DNA of 64,000 nt, from contig NZ_JAFEMD010000014.1 in NCBI RefSeq assembly GCF_016892765.1, positions 1 to 64,000 of the forward strand, in the 5' to 3' direction. The notes below the pieces were generated by a model that saw only the letters and a list, made by a program, of their open reading frames with translations, was not told the origin of the DNA and did not search any database. Shown in pieces: positions 61,417 through 64,000 of this stretch. This DNA is from Microvirga arvi. Lineage in GTDB: Bacteria > Pseudomonadota > Alphaproteobacteria > Rhizobiales > Beijerinckiaceae. How positions within the stretch are numbered: position 1 is the stretch's first letter; every line of letters begins with the position of its first letter. Made by a program: the position numbers and the translations under genes.

Positions 61417-62316
61417 CTACATTTCGCCGAAGTGGCGAAGCATGCGCTCGGCGTCCGGCTCCAGCCCCGTAAAGAGCCCGAACGCCCCCACAGCCTGAAA
61501 AACGGCCATGCCGCCGCCGGACATGGTGCGGCATCCTCGCGCCCGTGCCTGACGCAGCAATTCGGTTTCCAGAGGGAAATAGACGATATCGGAGACCCAC
61601 AGGTTGGGATGAAGAAGATTGGCAGGAACAGCCATGCCGGGGTATTTCGCCATGCCGAGGGGAGTCGTGTTGACTATCCCATCGGCAGCAGCCATGGCAT
61701 CGGCCAGGACAGAACCGCCCAGGGCGCGGTGCTTGCCAAAGCGCTCGCACAGGGCGCTTGCCAGGTTTCGGGCGCGCGCTTCGTCCGTGTCTATGATCGT
61801 GACCTCGCCCGCCCCAAGGGTCAGCAGCGCGTGAGCCACGGCAGCGCCTGCGCCACCGGCGCCGAACTGGACTACGCGGTCGATTTGAACATCAGACAGT
61901 TCGCGCCGGAAGCTTTCGGCAAAGCCCCACCAATCCGTGTTGTGCCCGACGCGCCGGTCATCCTTAAGCACGACGGTATTGACGGCTCCAAGCGCGGCCG
62001 CATCAGGTGACAGTTCGTCGAGCAGGGGAATCACAGCCTGCTTGCAGGGATGGGTGATGTTGAGCCCTGCGAAACCGAATCGCTGAGCCGCATCGAGAAT
62101 CCCGGGCAGAGCGTCTGCATCGAGACCGAGAGTCTCCAGATCGATCAGCTTGTAGATGTAGCGAAGACCCTGCTCAGCTCCTTCCCGCTCATGCAGCCTT
62201 GGTGTTCGTGACGCCTGAATGCCAGTGCCGACCAGCCCGACGAGAACGGAAGGGTAGGTCGATACTCTCGAAGCTTCATCCGCCTGGGACAGGGGCGTGG
62301 ATGTATTGTTCATCAT
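61417..62316 (-). CDS. quinate/shikimate dehydrogenase (catabolic, NAD-type)
   Basis: This 299-residue AroE-fold enzyme has the substrate segment SRTPRLHEREGAEQG, catalytic Lys92 in NITHPCKQAV, Asp128 in GHNTDWWGF and the Rossmann loop FGAGGAGAAVAHALL. After the second strand it has IIDTDEAR, with Asp176 instead of the NRT-type basic motif of biosynthetic AroE, which points to NAD. The wording is close to the Corynebacterium quinate/shikimate dehydrogenase. It follows aroQ by five bases, so a role in quinate or shikimate degradation is likely. Confidence 0.85.
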   Translation of the reverse strand: MMNNTSTPLSQADEASRVSTYPSVLVGLVGTGIQASRTPRLHEREGAEQGLRYIYKLIDLETLGLDADALPGILDAAQRFGFAGLNITHPCKQAVIPLLDELSPDAAALGAVNTVVLKDDRRVGHNTDWWGFAESFRRELSDVQIDRVVQFGAGGAGAAVAHALLTLGAGEVTIIDTDEARARNLASALCERFGKHRALGGSVLADAMAAADGIVNTTPLGMAKYPGMAVPANLLHPNLWVSDIVYFPLETELLRQARARGCRTMSGGGMAVFQAVGAFGLFTGLEPDAERMLRHFGEM

Positions 62317-62321
62317 AGGGT

Positions 62322-62771
62322 TCAGGCCCTTGCGGGCGATTGGCTGATCATATCGAGAATAGCCTGCACCGCAATCGGGTAGCCCTTGGTTCCAAGGCCT
62401 GCGATGACGGCAGTCGCTATCGGTGAGACATAGGATTTGTGGTAGATCTGCTCGCGCCGGTGGATATTCGAGATGTGCAACTCGATCATGGGGCCTGGAA
62501 ACATCTTCAGAGCATCCATGATCGCCATGGAAGTGAACGTGAAGGCGGCCGGATTGATGATGATCCCGCTTCCCTCATCGATCGCCTCATGCACCCACTC
62601 GATGATTTCGTATTCCCGATTCGACTGGCGGAAGACAATGGTATGGCCGGATGCGGCCTCCCGGCACATCGCCTCGACCTCAGCCAGGGTCGTCCGGCCG
62701 TAAATCTCCGGCTCGCGGGTGCCGAGGCGGTTCAGGTTAGGCCCGTTGAGAATGTAGATCGGCTTGCTCAT
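62322..62771 (-). CDS. aroQ: type II 3-dehydroquinate dehydratase
   Basis: This 149-residue enzyme has ILNGPNLNRLGTREPEIYG with the catalytic Tyr24, RQSNREYEIIEWVHEA, INPAAFTFTS and ELHISNIHRREQ with the catalytic His. It interconverts 3-dehydroquinate and 3-dehydroshikimate. Operon placement between a TRAP permease and a catabolic quinate/shikimate dehydrogenase suggests a degradative role, leading towards protocatechuate. Confidence 0.93.
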   Translation of the reverse strand: MSKPIYILNGPNLNRLGTREPEIYGRTTLAEVEAMCREAASGHTIVFRQSNREYEIIEWVHEAIDEGSGIIINPAAFTFTSMAIMDALKMFPGPMIELHISNIHRREQIYHKSYVSPIATAVIAGLGTKGYPIAVQAILDMISQSPARA

Positions 62772-62801
62772 CGGTATCTGTCTCTAAAAATCGGAGCAGG
62801 C

Positions 62802-64000
62802 TTATCCCTGGTAGCCAAAGAGGCGCGGCAGCCAGAGCACGGTTTCGGGCACGAAGGTCATGATCGCGAGTGCGACGATCATGGCGAAGAGGAAAGGCAG
62901 CGTGTCGCGGACGATGTCGCGCAGCGGCTCCCCGGAGATGTTCGCCATGATGAACAGGAGCAAACCGTAGGGCGGCGTGATCAGCCCGATCATGATGTTG
63001 ACGACGACCACAACCCCGAAATGTACGAGGTCGATGCCGAGAGCCTGGGCCGTCGGGATAAAGACCGGCACCACGATCAGCAGGATCGCCGTTCCTTCCA
63101 GCACACAGCCGAGCAACAACAGCAGGATATTGACGAAGATCAGAAAACCGTTCGGCGAGAGGTCCCATCCGGCGAGCAGTGCCTTCACGCCTTCCGGAAT
63201 ATTCTCGACGGTGATGACATAGTTGAATACGAGGGCACCCGCGATCAGCATACCGATCGAGGAAGTCGTCCTCGCGCTGACGGCGAGGGCATTGTAGAAG
63301 TCGCGCCAGCTTACGCTGCGATAAAGCCCTGCCGATATGAGAAGCGCGTAACCGGCCGCGACGGCTGCAGCTTCCGTGGGAGTCATCACCCCGCTGTAGA
63401 TGCCGCCGAGCAGGACAACAGGCATCATGAGAGAGGGGAAGGCCTCCCAGGTGATCCTCGGGATTTTTCGCAAGGGGACCGGCTTCTCGACGGGGAAGTT
63501 CTTCCGGCGAGCGGTCGTCGCAACGATGATCATCTGGCTCAAGGCCATCAGAAGGCCCGGAACGACGCCGCCGAGGAAGAGAAAGCCAATCGACGCGTCG
63601 GAGACGAGGGCATACAGCACCATCGGAATGGATGGTGGGATGATCGGTCCGATTACGGAGGAGACCGCCGTGAGGGCCGCCGCATAGCTTCCCGTATACC
63701 GTCCGTCGCGGGTCATCATGACCTGCATCATGCGTCCCGTGCCGGCAGCGTCAGCGATGGCCGAGCCGGACATGCCGGCGAAGATGATGCTCTGCAGAAT
63801 GTTGACCTGAGCGAGGCCACCGCGGAAGCGGCCGACCAGCGCATTGCAGAACGCCATGAGACGGTCCGTCATGCTGCCGATATTCATGAACTCGGCGGCG
63901 AGAATGAACAACGGCACCGACAGGATGACGTAGTTGGAATACATTCCATTGAGGAGCTGCTCGGCGGCCGTTCCCATGTCCAGTCCCGCCAGGAACAGGT
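62802..64000 (-). CDS. dctM: TRAP transporter large permease DctM (partial, 5' end outside window)
   Basis: About 399 codons are present and the frame remains open to the edge; by comparison with the family a few dozen N-terminal residues are missing. Features are SVPLFILAAEFMNIGSMTDR, IIFAGMSGSAIADAAGTG, IIPPSIPMVLYALVSDASIG and the C-terminal GLITPPYGLLLFIMANIS. The upstream genes for DctP and DctQ should lie to the right of the window. It probably imports quinate, shikimate or a related acid. Confidence 0.92.
   Translation of the reverse strand, partial: LFLAGLDMGTAAEQLLNGMYSNYVILSVPLFILAAEFMNIGSMTDRLMAFCNALVGRFRGGLAQVNILQSIIFAGMSGSAIADAAGTGRMMQVMMTRDGRYTGSYAAALTAVSSVIGPIIPPSIPMVLYALVSDASIGFLFLGGVVPGLLMALSQMIIVATTARRKNFPVEKPVPLRKIPRITWEAFPSLMMPVVLLGGIYSGVMTPTEAAAVAAGYALLISAGLYRSVSWRDFYNALAVSARTTSSIGMLIAGALVFNYVITVENIPEGVKALLAGWDLSPNGFLIFVNILLLLLGCVLEGTAILLIVVPVFIPTAQALGIDLVHFGVVVVVNIMIGLITPPYGLLLFIMANISGEPLRDIVRDTLPFLFAMIVALAIMTFVPETVLWLPRLFGYQG

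Noticed and set aside
1-64000. CRISPR arrays, tRNA/rRNA genes, insertion sequences, prophage or replication origins
   Set aside because: No regularly spaced repeats, cloverleaf-like genes, transposase or phage genes, or iteron clusters were found on reading both strands; a covariance scan was not possible.

Overview
The window is high-GC, gene-dense bacterial chromosome or megaplasmid that looks alphaproteobacterial, most likely Hyphomicrobiales (Rhizobiales). The grounds are a ChvE-GguAB sugar importer, the non-phosphorylating arabinonate pathway, a urtABCDE-ure operon, TRAP and tripartite tricarboxylate transporters, and many FadR/GntR and IclR regulators. A plant- or soil-associated genus such as Microvirga would fit, but that is inference. 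No rRNA, tRNA, CRISPR array, insertion sequence or prophage was recognised.

Layout. 1-3.9 kb (minus strand): the 5' part of a MrpA-type antiporter gene, then a UPF0126/TRIC-family gene preceded by a tandem glycine riboswitch and a truncated L,D-transpeptidase. 3.9-16.3 kb: a pentose module. It has L-arabinonate dehydratase and a DapA-family 2-keto-3-deoxyarabinonate dehydratase, divergent from a YtfQRT-YjfF-like ABC importer, then a GntR regulator and a second importer, ChvE-GguAB. Matching TAGTANTA sites lie in front of both importers. 16.3-25.7 kb: an IclR-centred divergon with an acyl-CoA ligase and an SDR on one side, and a fused TRAP permease, its binding protein, another SDR, an alpha/beta hydrolase and a double-PPC protein on the other. 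Two matching 17-bp palindromes lie between the arms. I do not recognise the substrate. 25.8-37.4 kb: a cytochrome c relic, then a sigma-54 promoter driving one continuous urea uptake and urease operon (urtABCDE-ureD-ureAB fusion-ureCEFG-ureJ). 37.5-43.8 kb: an alpha/beta hydrolase and an unusual pair, a compact FecR/VCBS-like/VWA protein and a CHASE2 adenylate cyclase. 43.9-55.3 kb: a four-carbon acid-sugar (threonate/erythronate) divergon with a DUF1537 kinase, OtnI, OtnC, PdxA2, a LtnD-like dehydrogenase, TctCBA, a BASS-family transporter and an uncharacterised SAF-domain dehydrogenase. 55.3-61.3 kb: a gene relic, a GntR regulator, and TRAP dctPQM with kduI-kduD-kdgF for unsaturated uronates from pectin. 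61.4-64 kb (minus strand): an NAD-type quinate/shikimate dehydrogenase, type II dehydroquinase and a TRAP permease running off the window.

The window reads as an island of scavenging modules for plant-derived carbon and nitrogen. Each module pairs a binding-protein-dependent importer with its catabolic enzymes, usually with a local regulator. All six transporter gene sets that contain a binding-protein gene have a strong hairpin directly after that gene. The best candidates for undescribed biology are the IclR divergon, the FecR-VWA/adenylate-cyclase pair, and the SAF-domain dehydrogenase plus BASS transporter inside the acid-sugar cluster. An 89-bp near-identical copy of the arabinonate-pathway dehydratase gene, about 51 kb away, is a trace of past rearrangement.
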